Shown here: positions 27,189 to 35,207 of the stretch, in pieces
How the letters are laid out: each line of letters starts with the position of its first letter
Position numbering within the stretch: the first letter of the stretch is position 1
Assembly (NCBI GenBank): GCA_003134765.1
Contig: PLCM01000015.1
Location: 65,421-129,420, forward strand
Direction of reading: 5' to 3'
DNA: 64,000 nucleotides
Source: Spartobacteria bacterium
GTDB taxonomy: Bacteria > Verrucomicrobiota > Verrucomicrobiia > Chthoniobacterales > UBA10450
Program-made: the position numbers and the translations under genes
The notes under the pieces: generated by a model
Seen by the model: only the letters and a program-made list of their open reading frames with translations
Told to the model about the DNA's origin: nothing
The model's database searches: none

Positions 27189-28239
27189 GGCCAGATGGCG
27201 CGTATTGGCCATCGGATTGGCGGCCGTTGCAATCCTGACAAACGTCGCGGTTCGCGCGACCGCCGAAGAATCACTCGGCAACAAGCTCAAGAAAATATTC
27301 GCGCCCACGCCCACTCCAACGCCGCGCAAGCACTCGAAGAAAAAAGCGAGCGCGGAGAAATCGCCGACGCCGAAACCAACCGCGACGCCGGCAAAATCGC
27401 CTTCCCCCAAAAAAAAGGCGACAACGAGTCCGACTCCAACGGAAAAGTCTGAATCGAGCCCATCCGCTTCGCCCAAAAAAAAGAAATCTTCTCCCAGCCC
27501 TTCGCCGGAAACTTCTCCGAGTGGTTCGCCGCGAAAGAAGAAACGAAAAGCTTCCCCTTCGCCAAGCCCGTCTCCGGCGGAATCGCCCGCGCCTTCCGCC
27601 AGTCCAAGCGCGAGTCCCGAGGCCAGCGAATCACCGAAACCGTCGCCATCAGAGTCTGCTTCGCCCAAGAAGAAAGGTGCGCCCGCGACTATTTCTTCCA
27701 GCCAGATCTCCGGCTTCCAGAAGTATCCCGAAAACGTCCGCAAGATGGTGGAGACGGCCCTCGAACTAACCGCCCGTAATCTCGATTACAAGTATGGCTC
27801 GGCCGATCCCACCGCTGGCGGGATGGATTGCTCCGGGTTCGTCTTCTACGTCCTGAGCCAAAACGGCGTCCGGGACGTGCCGCGTGATTCGAGCCAGCAA
27901 TACGTCTGGCTGCGCAAGGCCGGCACGTTCAAGGCGGTCAATAGCCGCCACGAAGATACTTTCGAACTCGACGATCTCGTGCCCGGCGATCTGCTGTTTT
28001 GGACTGGCACTTACACCATCGAGCGCGACCCACCGATCACCCACGCGATGATTTATCTCGGCCGTGAGAAAGGAACGAACCAGCGCATCATGGTCGGCGC
28101 GAGCGACGGCCGAACCTATAAAGGTGAGTCGCGTTACGGAGTCAGCGTCTTCGATTTCAAAATCCCGAAGCCCGCGAAAACAGATGAAGGAAGGTTGACT
28201 CCAAACTTTATCGGCTACGGGCACGTCCCGGGAATTTAG
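27184..28239 (+). CDS. Secreted NlpC/P60 cysteine peptidase with Ser/Pro/Lys-rich linker
   Basis: The 351-residue product has a signal peptide (RWRVLAIGLAAVAILTNVAVRATA), then a long low-complexity spacer of KSPTP, SPSPSPS and KKK runs to about residue 165, and a C-terminal NlpC/P60 domain. The catalytic Cys is in GGMDCSGFVFYVLS (near residue 216) and the His in THAMIYLGRE (near residue 287), with DLVPGDLLFW between them. Such enzymes cut peptide stems of peptidoglycan; the spacer could span or bind the wall. The start ATG 27184 is inside the repeat's right end. A longer frame from 27097 would translate the whole repeat ahead of the signal peptide and is unlikely. Confidence 0.85.
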   Translation: MTARWRVLAIGLAAVAILTNVAVRATAEESLGNKLKKIFAPTPTPTPRKHSKKKASAEKSPTPKPTATPAKSPSPKKKATTSPTPTEKSESSPSASPKKKKSSPSPSPETSPSGSPRKKKRKASPSPSPSPAESPAPSASPSASPEASESPKPSPSESASPKKKGAPATISSSQISGFQKYPENVRKMVETALELTARNLDYKYGSADPTAGGMDCSGFVFYVLSQNGVRDVPRDSSQQYVWLRKAGTFKAVNSRHEDTFELDDLVPGDLLFWTGTYTIERDPPITHAMIYLGREKGTNQRIMVGASDGRTYKGESRYGVSVFDFKIPKPAKTDEGRLTPNFIGYGHVPGI

Positions 28240-28253
28240 AGGTTTCTCTTAAC

Positions 28254-28284
28254 AAGGAGCGGCGGTTTGCAACCGCCGCTCCTT
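28254..28284. terminator. Strong hairpin after NlpC gene (repeat-type)
   Basis: A 14-base perfect stem (AAGGAGCGGCGGTT with its complement) closes a TGC loop, between convergent genes. The same hairpin type recurs at 48945-48974. No T-run follows on either strand, so it may work as a factor-dependent terminator or only be a repeat. Confidence 0.55.
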
Positions 28285-28296
28285 GAGGCCTCTATC

Positions 28297-28467
28297 TCAC
28301 CGCTCGCTCGGTGAAGCGGACATGACCGGCGTTGGCTGCGGCCTCACCGCATAATTTAGATCACGACGGTGCTTGTACCACGCGCCGGCGACGATGAGCA
28401 GCACCAGCACGACTATAAGACGCTGCTCGGCCGGAGTGAGAACGAAAAGACCGAAAAGGCGTTTCAT
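28297..28467 (-). CDS. Small single-pass membrane protein, 56 aa
   Basis: The product starts [20 protein letters not shown] and has one clear transmembrane helix ([15 protein letters not shown]), then a short basic and Pro-rich tail. The ATG overlaps the queC stop as ATGA, so translation is probably coupled to queC. I recognise no family. The LTPAEQR segment ahead of a membrane helix resembles N-termini of small ComEA-like proteins, but no helix-hairpin-helix follows. Confidence 0.55.
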   Translation of the reverse strand: MKRLFGLFVLTPAEQRLIVVLVLLIVAGAWYKHRRDLNYAVRPQPTPVMSASPSER

Positions 28468-29147
28468 GTTCTGGCGTAGGTAATGGGGTCCTCCATTCCC
28501 GCGGCGCGAAATCCATCGAGCCGGAGCCGGCACGAATCGCACTGACCGCAGGCCAGGCCACCGCTGTTTGGATCGTAGCAACTGTGCGTCAGCGAAAAAT
28601 CGACGCCGAGCTCGACGCCCTTGCGAATGATGTCCGCTTTCGACATCGAGATCAGCGGGGCGTGAATCCGAAAACGGGTCCCGGCGACGCCGGCTTTAGT
28701 GGCGACGCCGGCGAGTCGTTCAAAGGCGGAGATGAATTCCGGCCGGCAATCCGGATAGCCGCTGTAATCGATCGCGTTCGCGCCGATGAACATATCCGCT
28801 GCGCCGAGGACTTCGCACCAGGCGAGCGCGTAAGAGAGGAAGATGGTGTTGCGCGCGGGGACGTAAGTGATTGGAATTTCGTTCGCCGACTTTACGTCTC
28901 GGTTTTTCGGGACCGCAATTTCATCGGTCAACGCTGAGCCGCCGAAGATCCGGAGATCGATCAGCGCAATGCGATGTTCGTTCGCGCCGAGTGATGCGGC
29001 CACGCGTCTGGCGGCCTGAAGTTCCAAGTGGTGTCGCTGGCCGTAATCAAAAGAGAGCGCGTGCGGTTCAAAACCGTCGCGGCGGCAGATCGCAAGAGTA
29101 GTCGCGGAATCCAACCCACCACTGAGCAGGACTACGGCGCGTTTCAT
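28464..29147 (-). CDS. queC: 7-cyano-7-deazaguanine synthase QueC
   Basis: QueC converts 7-carboxy-7-deazaguanine to preQ0 with ATP and ammonia, in queuosine synthesis. The 227-residue product shows the PP-loop [16 protein letters not shown] at the N terminus, [50 protein letters not shown], and the zinc-binding Cys set near the C terminus (SCYDP...CGQCDSC). queF follows upstream on the same strand, and tgt, the enzyme that inserts the base into tRNA, is at 51-52 kb. queD and queE are not in the window. Confidence 0.96.
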   Translation of the reverse strand: MKRAVVLLSGGLDSATTLAICRRDGFEPHALSFDYGQRHHLELQAARRVAASLGANEHRIALIDLRIFGGSALTDEIAVPKNRDVKSANEIPITYVPARNTIFLSYALAWCEVLGAADMFIGANAIDYSGYPDCRPEFISAFERLAGVATKAGVAGTRFRIHAPLISMSKADIIRKGVELGVDFSLTHSCYDPNSGGLACGQCDSCRLRLDGFRAAGMEDPITYART

Positions 29148-29152
29148 CGCAG

Positions 29153-29227
29153 GGTAGGGACGGCGCGCTGCGCCGTCCGAGCATTCCTGGCTGCGGATCT
29201 CGGACGCCGCAGCGCGGCGTCCCTACC
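29153..29227. repeat. Palindromic repeat, GGTAGGGACG...CGTCCCTACC type
   Basis: The arms GGTAGGGACGGCGCGCTGCG and its approximate complement enclose a short spacer. It lies between queC and queF, and its right end read on the minus strand (GGTAGGGACGCC) contains the queF TAG stop codon. Confidence 0.7.
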
Positions 29228-29633
29228 TTGCATCGGGGAATTCGGCGCGAACGGTGAGAGCGATGCCGCCACGGGCGGAAAATTCCGCAGTGACAATCGC
29301 TTCGCGCGGCGCACAGGCCCCGACGAAATCATCAAGGATCCTGTTGGTGACAGCTTCGTTGAAGGCGCGCTCGTTTCGGTAGGAAGCCAGGTAGAACTTC
29401 AGCGACTTGCTTTCAACGCAGAGTTTTGCGGGAACGTATTCGATGGCGACCTGAGCAAAATCCATCTGGCCGGTGACGGGGCAGAGCGAGGTGAAATCGG
29501 CCGTCTCAAAGCGAATGCGATAATTGCGTTTGGCGGGATTTGGAAAAGTTTCGAGCCGTGCGTCCGAGGGCGACGCGGGCAAGCGGGTTTCGCTTTTGCC
29601 GAGCAAAGTCAGACTTGTCGTACGTTTCGCCAC
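29223..29633 (-). CDS. queF: NADPH-dependent 7-cyano-7-deazaguanine reductase QueF
   Basis: QueF reduces the nitrile preQ0 to the amine preQ1. The 136-residue product belongs to the short (type I, YkvM-like) form. It has the family strings ETFPNP, FTSLCPVTGQMDFAQV with the catalytic Cys and the following Asp, and ESKSLKFYLASYRNERAFNEAV, the QueF motif that binds NADPH. The Glu-His equivalents for base binding are less clear by eye. It sits just upstream of queC with a repeat in between. Confidence 0.95.
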   Translation of the reverse strand: MAKRTTSLTLLGKSETRLPASPSDARLETFPNPAKRNYRIRFETADFTSLCPVTGQMDFAQVAIEYVPAKLCVESKSLKFYLASYRNERAFNEAVTNRILDDFVGACAPREAIVTAEFSARGGIALTVRAEFPDAR

Positions 29634-29648
29634 CGGTTGAATTTATTC

Positions 29649-29766
29649 GTCATTCCGAGCGCAGTCGAGGAATCCCGTCAATTAACTGGACGCGTTGCTT
29701 TGAAGAGATGGCCCGGGGCCAAGCTGAGAGGTGACAAGCCGTGATCTCGACTGCGCTCGGGATGAC
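29649..29766. repeat. Repeat of the GTCATCCCGAGC family (copy 6)
   Basis: The ends are GTCATTCCGAGCGCAGTCGA and GCGCTCGGGATGAC. The right end directly abuts the stop codon of the next minus-strand gene at 29767. Confidence 0.75.
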
Positions 29767-30618
29767 CTAGTCCGGATGGCGTAACATCGGATCGGCCAAA
29801 GCACGCTCGCGATCGCCCGGTTTGTTGTAATTCCAGTACGCGACCTTCAGGCTGCGTTTCATTTTCAGCCTGCTGCCATCCGCGGCGTTCCAGGCTCGAA
29901 GCAGCCCGGGAAAATCACGATCGAGGATGAAGTGATCGGTTCCCCCAGCATGTTCTACCGCGACATCGATCTCGCGATCGGTGGACTTGAAAGAAATCTT
30001 CGCCGGTTTGAAAACAAAGGAATCCTTCTTCGAGTTGATCGTCGTTCCCGCGAGCTGCACTTCGAACCCTGCTGGCTTCGAAAAATCGATCGTGCGCACC
30101 AGCCAGGGAAGCTCGTCGTAAAAATAACCGTTAGTTGGCACGTTGACGTTCTCTTTTCCATCGGCCATCCCGTCCCAATACGTGTGGTATTCGTAAGCGA
30201 GCCGCTCGCCGTCTCGCCGCGCTTCCTTGAAGGTGTTGCCGCAACTGTCGTTGCTCGTGACCGAAAACTTGAGGAGCTGGGCGTTATCGACGCGCCAGAA
30301 GTTCGAGTGCATCTGCTGGTAAACGTAAAGGCCCGTCGGGACGTGGAGAATCTGGTTCAGCTTCAAGACCGGGATTGCGTCGAGCTGGTTCGGGTTGTCC
30401 GGCTTCACGAGCTGCTTCGGATCGAACGGTTCGCGCACCAGAATGTGAAGGACCTCGCAGGCGCGGGGAACACCGTAGCGGGCGATCTGGGCATCGTAGA
30501 TGTTGAATTCCGCTTTGCCGTCGCCCCAGTAGCTGTTGTTTTGGAGAAGGGCTGGCGTGAACTGCGCCAAGGCGCGCGACGCCGTGATGACTGCCAGGAG
30601 AAAGAGCAGGCGAAGCAT
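29767..30618 (-). CDS. Secreted protein of unknown function, 283 aa
   Basis: A signal peptide (MLRLLFLLAVITASRALAQF) is followed by a mature domain rich in aromatic residues: YWGDGKAEFNIYDAQIARYG, VPRACEVLHILVREPFDP, LKLNQILHVPTGLYVYQQMHSNFWR and later ELPWLVRTIDFS. There is no membrane helix after the signal peptide, no lipobox and no catalytic motif that I can name. Related proteins in similar bacteria are annotated only as hypothetical. The ATG at 30618 places the signal peptide correctly; one codon cluster upstream (30636) is an alternative. Confidence 0.65.
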   Translation of the reverse strand: MLRLLFLLAVITASRALAQFTPALLQNNSYWGDGKAEFNIYDAQIARYGVPRACEVLHILVREPFDPKQLVKPDNPNQLDAIPVLKLNQILHVPTGLYVYQQMHSNFWRVDNAQLLKFSVTSNDSCGNTFKEARRDGERLAYEYHTYWDGMADGKENVNVPTNGYFYDELPWLVRTIDFSKPAGFEVQLAGTTINSKKDSFVFKPAKISFKSTDREIDVAVEHAGGTDHFILDRDFPGLLRAWNAADGSRLKMKRSLKVAYWNYNKPGDRERALADPMLRHPD

Positions 30619-30664
30619 TCCGCGAAAATATGGCATTCGCGATGGGTGTCGAGCTTCTGCAATT

Positions 30665-30700
30665 GGGCGTTGGACGTTGGGCGTTGGACGTTGGACGTTT
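30665..30700. repeat. Short tandem repeat of GTTGGACG units
   Basis: The units GCGTTGGACGTTGGGCGTTG and TTGGACGTTGGACG run up to the start of the next gene. The same motif occurs inside the tgt coding sequence at 51761-51822. Confidence 0.65.
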
Positions 30701-30706
30701 TCGTCA

Positions 30707-31117
30707 ATGGCTATCGATCACGAGCACGAGCATGAACGCGAAGACGGTGCAGCGCTCGCGGGCGTCGCGAATTCGGCGGTGATCGATCTTTTCGGGGTGG
30801 ACGGGAAGACGGGCGAGGTGCTTTTGGCGATGAACGAACCGCGACCATGGGATGGTTCCGACGAGCGGCTCCACGAGTTGCAGGAGAAATTTAACGCCTA
30901 CGTTTCGTTCCTTCTGGATGGCGAAATGATTACCGCGCATCCGGAACTGGCCGGCAAAGCGGCTCGCATCGAGCTCCGCTGCGACTACATGCCGGATGAG
31001 CGGGCGTTGGGATTACTGAATCTCATTCACGACCAGATCACCCTTCAGGACATCAAGATGGAAGTCGTGGTCGCGCAGAAAGGCTGCGGAGAGGGTTGCG
31101 ATTGTCACGCTCCCTAA
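30707..31117 (+). CDS. DUF6572-like protein, 136 aa
   Basis: The product has an acidic, His-rich N terminus (HEHEHERED), then NSAVIDLFGVDGKTGEVLLAMNEPRPWDGSDERLHELQEKFNAYVSFLLDGE, which matches the DUF6572 pattern (V-DL-G-D-TGEVxL-M-E-RPWDG). It ends in a Cys-rich segment KGCGEGCDCHAP. Family function is unknown. It is soluble. The terminal CxxxCxC and the N-terminal His cluster might bind a metal, which is a guess from composition. Confidence 0.7.
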   Translation: MAIDHEHEHEREDGAALAGVANSAVIDLFGVDGKTGEVLLAMNEPRPWDGSDERLHELQEKFNAYVSFLLDGEMITAHPELAGKAARIELRCDYMPDERALGLLNLIHDQITLQDIKMEVVVAQKGCGEGCDCHAP

Positions 31118-31122
31118 CACCC

Positions 31123-31283
31123 GTCATCCCGAGCGGAGCGAAGCGGAGTCGAGGGAGCCCGTGTTGCCATGAGAAGCACCGCCGTCTTCACGCATTGTTC
31201 TTAGGATTGCAGCCGGTCCGCTCACGAATCGATCGACACTCAGCGGGGTCCCTCGACTCCGCATGCGCTCCGCTCGGGATGAC
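31123..31283. repeat. Repeat of the GTCATCCCGAGC family (copy 7)
   Basis: The ends are GTCATCCCGAGCGGAGCG and CGCTCCGCTCGGGATGAC, with inner arms GTCGAGGGAGCCCGT and GGGGTCCCTCGACTCC and a 90-base centre. It lies between the convergent DUF6572-like and apt genes. Confidence 0.8.
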
Positions 31284-31301
31284 CGGCGCGAAGGCGCTCT
31301 C

Positions 31302-31832
31302 TCAGTACTTCAAGAACGAAACAACCGGCGTCCCTTCGAGCTTCTGGCGTCCGTGCAAAAACTCGAGCTCGATCAAAAATTGCGCTTCCAACAAAACGCC
31401 GCCGACTTTGCGAATGAGGGTGGCAGCCGACGCGGAGGTTCCACCGGTCGCCAGGAGATCATCGATCAAGACAATCTTCTCCCCACGCTCAATGGCGTCG
31501 ACGTGCAATTCCATTTCGGCTTCGCCGTATTCGAGGGAGTATTTTGCACTTTCCGTCCGGTAAGGCAGCCGGCCTTTTTTTCGCAGGGGCACGAAGCCAA
31601 CTCCCAGATCATAGGCGACGGCCGATCCAAAAAGAAACCCGCGGGCATCGATGCCCACGATCTTGTCGATCTCTTGGCCGCGGCACTGCTCGAGGAACGC
31701 CTCGATCGCCACACGAAAAAGCTTTCCGTTCCCGAGAATGGGAGTGATGTCCTTAAAAATGATTCCGGGCTTGGGAAAATCCGGCACGTCGCGCACCGCG
31801 GCTCGCAGTTTTTCGATCGAATCTGAAGGCAT
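31302..31832 (-). CDS. apt: Adenine phosphoribosyltransferase
   Basis: Apt salvages adenine with PRPP to give AMP. The 176-residue product shows the family start LRAAVRDVPDFPKPGIIFKDITPIL, VGIDARGFLFGSAVAYDLGVGFVPLRKKGRLP (substrate flap region), YSLEYGEAEMELHVDAI and the PRPP-binding loop IVLIDDLLATGGTSAS near residue 122. Length is typical of bacterial Apt. Confidence 0.96.
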   Translation of the reverse strand: MPSDSIEKLRAAVRDVPDFPKPGIIFKDITPILGNGKLFRVAIEAFLEQCRGQEIDKIVGIDARGFLFGSAVAYDLGVGFVPLRKKGRLPYRTESAKYSLEYGEAEMELHVDAIERGEKIVLIDDLLATGGTSASAATLIRKVGGVLLEAQFLIELEFLHGRQKLEGTPVVSFLKY

Positions 31833-31933
31833 GGCCGGACGCTAGCGGGTCGGTCGGAAACGTCAACGGCCGCCCACACTTCTGGATTTTATCAGGGCGC
31901 GCCATTACGCTGGGTTCGTTCGTCACTACTCGC

Positions 31934-32377
31934 ATGAAACCGTTCATTTCCGTCTTCGCCTTCATTGTGGTCCTGGGATTTTCGTCCGGCGCTCGCGCAG
32001 CCGAATCGTCCTTGGCCAATCCGTCCGACGCTATTCGCAGCTTCTACCGCTGGTATGTCACGGAGTTGATTGCCAATCGGCAGCCAATGGAAAACCGGAG
32101 GGAGTTAAGGCGCTTCGCGACCGAGCGACTTCTCAAGGAAATCGCCCGGATGAAGAAGGGACCGGATGGGCTCGACGGCGATTATTTTGTCGATGCGCAG
32201 GATTTCGACAATCTCTGGGCGAAAAACATAACGGTCTCGGATGTGAAAGTCAGTGGAAAGGGCGCTACAGCCGAGGTCTTACTGGCGGGCAAAGGGGAGA
32301 TGCGCCGCCGGCTCAAGGTATCGCTGGTTGGCGAGGGCGCCGGTTGGAAAATCGACAAGGTCCAGGGACGCGAGTAG
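31934..32377 (+). CDS. Secreted DUF3828-like protein, 147 aa
   Basis: A signal peptide (MKPFISVFAFIVVLGFSSGARA) precedes a small alpha/beta domain. The string PSDAIRSFYRWYVTEL followed by a helix, a DYFVDAQDFDNLW segment and terminal strands ending GAGWKIDKVQGRE matches the DUF3828 pattern. The family's role is unknown. The protein should be periplasmic. Confidence 0.7.
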   Translation: MKPFISVFAFIVVLGFSSGARAAESSLANPSDAIRSFYRWYVTELIANRQPMENRRELRRFATERLLKEIARMKKGPDGLDGDYFVDAQDFDNLWAKNITVSDVKVSGKGATAEVLLAGKGEMRRRLKVSLVGEGAGWKIDKVQGRE

Positions 32378-32440
32378 ACTACGGGACACCCGGGGCGGGA
32401 TTGCCAAGGAGAGTGGCCCCTTTTACAGTGGCCTCTCTCG

Positions 32441-33232
32441 ATGGATCGCCAACTCCTGATCGCTTCCACGCTTTGTTTTTTTACCGCGCTCCTGCGCACG
32501 CTCTTTGCCGTCCGCAAGGGTATCCCGCTCCACGGCCGTTTTAATTTTTTCGCAATCGGTCTCGGTTTCCTTTTTCAAACGGGCTTTCTCTCCATCCGCG
32601 GTCATGCTCTGGGGCGGTGTCCGCTGACTAATCTCTTCGAGGTTTTCGTTTTCCTCGCCTGGTCGGTCGCGCTGGTCTATCTCGTGATCGGGCCGGCGTA
32701 TCGGCTCTCGCTCATGGGAGCCTTCACCGCGCCGCTCGTTTTCCTGATTCAAATTTTTGCGCTTCTGGCGCCGATCGACATTCCGCACCCGGTCCGGCTG
32801 CCCGCGGATCCGTGGCTCGAGTTCCACGCCTCGGTCTCAATGATCGCCTATGGCGCCTTCGCCCTCGCCTGCGTGGCCGGCGTTATGTACCTCTTGCAGG
32901 AACGGCAACTAAAGACCCATAAGATCCATTCCATTTTCTACCATCTGCCGCCGCTCACGAATCTTTTCTCGGCGTTGACCCGTCTCCTCTGGCTCGGATT
33001 CGCCCTTTATACCGCCGGGCTCGTCAGTGGTTTCTTCACGGGTGGTCCTTTGCCGCGTTTGAAGATGACTTGCGCGTTCGTGGTCTGGATTTTCTACGGT
33101 ACGATCCTCCAGGTCCGGCATTTGCACCGGCTGGCGCCGAGACGCGTCGCCACGCTTTGCATTCTCGCTTTTAGTGCCGCTGTCTCGGTGCTGTGGGCCA
33201 TCAACTTCGTATCGCAAACTCACCCGACGTGA
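32441..33232 (+). CDS. CcsA/HemX-like cytochrome c assembly membrane protein
   Basis: The 263-residue product has eight or so hydrophobic helices and the loop pattern of the CcsA/CcmC/HemX family, including HALGRCPLTNLFEVFVFLAWSVAL, WLEFHASVSMIAYGAFALACVAGVMYLLQ and GFFTGGPLPRLKMTCAFVVWIFYGTILQVRH. It may export or shield haem or act in GluTR control, as HemX does in Bacillus. Its stop codon overlaps the hemA start (TGATG), so it belongs to the haem operon. The strict WWD motif of CcsA is not evident, which favours the HemX-like subgroup. Confidence 0.85.
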   Translation: MDRQLLIASTLCFFTALLRTLFAVRKGIPLHGRFNFFAIGLGFLFQTGFLSIRGHALGRCPLTNLFEVFVFLAWSVALVYLVIGPAYRLSLMGAFTAPLVFLIQIFALLAPIDIPHPVRLPADPWLEFHASVSMIAYGAFALACVAGVMYLLQERQLKTHKIHSIFYHLPPLTNLFSALTRLLWLGFALYTAGLVSGFFTGGPLPRLKMTCAFVVWIFYGTILQVRHLHRLAPRRVATLCILAFSAAVSVLWAINFVSQTHPT

Positions 33233-34278
33233 TGAACCTGTTTTGCGTCGGCCTCAGCCATCATACCGCGAACGTCGAAACCCGGGAGCGTTATGCCGGC
33301 GTCTGCTCGGAACGAGCGCTGCAGAGTGCCGGTGGGTGCACGGAAGCACTCCTCCTCGCGACCTGTAATCGCGTGGAGTTATATGGCTCCGCGGAACAAC
33401 CGATCGCAACTGGGGAACTCCTGCGGGTGCTGCAAAAATGCCGTGCGGATGAGGTGGAAAACACGGAGGCCTTTTATCGTTATGATGGCGAAGCGTGTGC
33501 CCGTCATCTTTTTCGAGTCGTAGCCGGGCTCGATTCGATGGTGATTGGTGAGACCGAAATACTTGGGCAAGTGAAAAAAGCATATGAAGGCGCGCGCGAA
33601 TCCGGCAGCGCCGGGCCGTTGTTGCACCGGGTTTTTCAACGTGCCTTTCGGGTGGCGAAGCAAGTCCGCAGCACCACCGACATCACCCGGGGCGCGGTTT
33701 CGGTCGGCTCGGTCGCGGTCGAGCTCGCGGTAAAAATCTTTGGCGATTTGCGTGAGCGAAAGGTGCTTATTCTCGGAGCGGGAGAAACGAGCGAACGGAC
33801 GGTCCGCGCTTTGAATTCGCGAGGCGTTACCGATATTCGCGTGAGCAATCGGTCCCGGGAGCGCGCCGAAAAACTGGCGACGCTGGTCCAGGGTCGGGCT
33901 GTTTCGTTCGATCAATGGACAGCGCAATGCGGCGAGATCGACATCCTCATTTCATCGACCTCGGCGGATGAACCTCTGCTCACGCCCGCCCTCCTGGAGC
34001 CGATGCTTCGGGTTCGCGCCGACCGGCCCCTCTTCATCATCGATATCGCGGTGCCGCGGGATGTCGCACCGGAGGTGAATGACATGGAGGGCGTTTATCT
34101 TTACGACATCGATTCCTTGCAAGCGATCGCCGAGCAATCGCTCGCGATGCGGCGACAGCAATTGGCGGCTGCGGAAAAGATCATTGCCGAACACGTCGAG
34201 GATTTCTCAGCGCGTTTAGGCGGAGCAGACACTCGCGCGGCTTCGCTCAGTCCCCGGGCTCTGGCATCCGAATCGTAA
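33232..34278 (+). CDS. hemA: Glutamyl-tRNA reductase, lacking the C-terminal dimerisation domain
   Basis: HemA reduces glutamyl-tRNA to glutamate-1-semialdehyde, the first step of tetrapyrrole synthesis. The product shows GLSHHTANVETRERYA at the N terminus, the catalytic Cys in LLATCNRVELYG near residue 44, AGLDSMVIGETEILGQVKKAYE near residue 98 and the NADPH fold LILGAGETSERTVRALNSRG near residue 178. At 348 residues it is about 70 shorter than usual: it stops after EKIIAEHVEDFSARL and lacks the family's C-terminal helical dimerisation domain. hemC begins 8 bases after the stop, leaving no room for that domain. Confidence 0.95.
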   Translation: MNLFCVGLSHHTANVETRERYAGVCSERALQSAGGCTEALLLATCNRVELYGSAEQPIATGELLRVLQKCRADEVENTEAFYRYDGEACARHLFRVVAGLDSMVIGETEILGQVKKAYEGARESGSAGPLLHRVFQRAFRVAKQVRSTTDITRGAVSVGSVAVELAVKIFGDLRERKVLILGAGETSERTVRALNSRGVTDIRVSNRSRERAEKLATLVQGRAVSFDQWTAQCGEIDILISSTSADEPLLTPALLEPMLRVRADRPLFIIDIAVPRDVAPEVNDMEGVYLYDIDSLQAIAEQSLAMRRQQLAAAEKIIAEHVEDFSARLGGADTRAASLSPRALASES

Positions 34279-34286
34279 CGCGCTCC

Positions 34287-35207
34287 ATGAGCGCGAGACT
34301 TTCGCAGAAATTGGTTCTGGGTTCGCGCGGCAGCGAACTGGCGCGCCGGCAAACCGCGCTGGTCGAGACGGCTTTCCGCCACGCCTGGCCGGAACTGGAG
34401 CTGGTGACGCAAATCATTTCCACGCGCGGCGACCTGCGAACGGTTGAACCGCTCGATCCGCGCGCCGGACGCAAAGGTCTTTTCACCGGCGAAATCGAAC
34501 GCGCCCTCGCGGCGGATGAAATCGATCTTGCGGTTCACAGCGCAAAGGATTTGCCGAGCGAGATGACACGGGGGTTGGAGCTGGCAGCCGTGCTGCCTCG
34601 CGCCCCCGGGGAAGATGTTTTGATCGGCAAGGCATCAACTGAAGCCGGTGGAGCGATCGCGACCGGGAGCGTGCGACGCCGGCATCAGTTGCAATGGAAA
34701 TACCCCGGAATCGAAGTCGTCGATCTCCGTGGAAATGTGCCGACGCGTTTGCGGAAACTCCTGGAGAGCGACTGGCAGGCGATCGTGCTCGCACGAGCCG
34801 GCCTGGAGCGGCTGGGTTACGATTTGAGTACCGGGGTTTTCGATTTCGAAGGCGCAGTTTTGCACGTCCAGCGTCTTTCGGAGATGGATTTCCTGCCTGC
34901 GGGCGGACAGGGGATCATCGCTCTGCAAGTTCGGAGCGACGGCGAGAACGCGAAAAAGATTGCGGGCGCGGTCAACGACCGGGAGGCGTTTTGGTGCCTG
35001 CGGGCTGAACGCGAATTCCTGCGCCTGCTGCAGGGCGATTGCGGTTCACCTGTCGGAGTGCGCGCGATCATTACCGGTTCAAAGATGACCTTGCGCGCAC
35101 AGGTTTTTGAACCTCCGCGCATTGAACCCCGCTCGGCCTGCGTGGAAGGTGATGCCGCATCGGCAGACGAATTGGCGAGGGAATTATGGGAGGGGATTAA
35201 TGGCTGA
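34287..35207 (+). CDS. hemC: Hydroxymethylbilane synthase (porphobilinogen deaminase)
   Basis: HemC links four porphobilinogens into hydroxymethylbilane. The 306-residue product shows LVLGSRGSELARRQTALVE, ISTRGD, KGLFTGEIERALAADEIDLAVHSAKDLPSE, SVRRRHQL, DLRGNVPTRLRKL and the cofactor-binding Cys in LLQGDCGSPVGV near residue 252, which carries the dipyrromethane. The gene overlaps the start of the cobA-hemD fusion by 8 bases, so translation is coupled. Confidence 0.96.
   Translation: MSARLSQKLVLGSRGSELARRQTALVETAFRHAWPELELVTQIISTRGDLRTVEPLDPRAGRKGLFTGEIERALAADEIDLAVHSAKDLPSEMTRGLELAAVLPRAPGEDVLIGKASTEAGGAIATGSVRRRHQLQWKYPGIEVVDLRGNVPTRLRKLLESDWQAIVLARAGLERLGYDLSTGVFDFEGAVLHVQRLSEMDFLPAGGQGIIALQVRSDGENAKKIAGAVNDREAFWCLRAEREFLRLLQGDCGSPVGVRAIITGSKMTLRAQVFEPPRIEPRSACVEGDAASADELARELWEGING

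Noticed and set aside
28240-29648. A preQ1 riboswitch for queC or queF
   Set aside because: The gaps upstream of both genes contain only palindromic repeats and no recognisable aptamer pattern.
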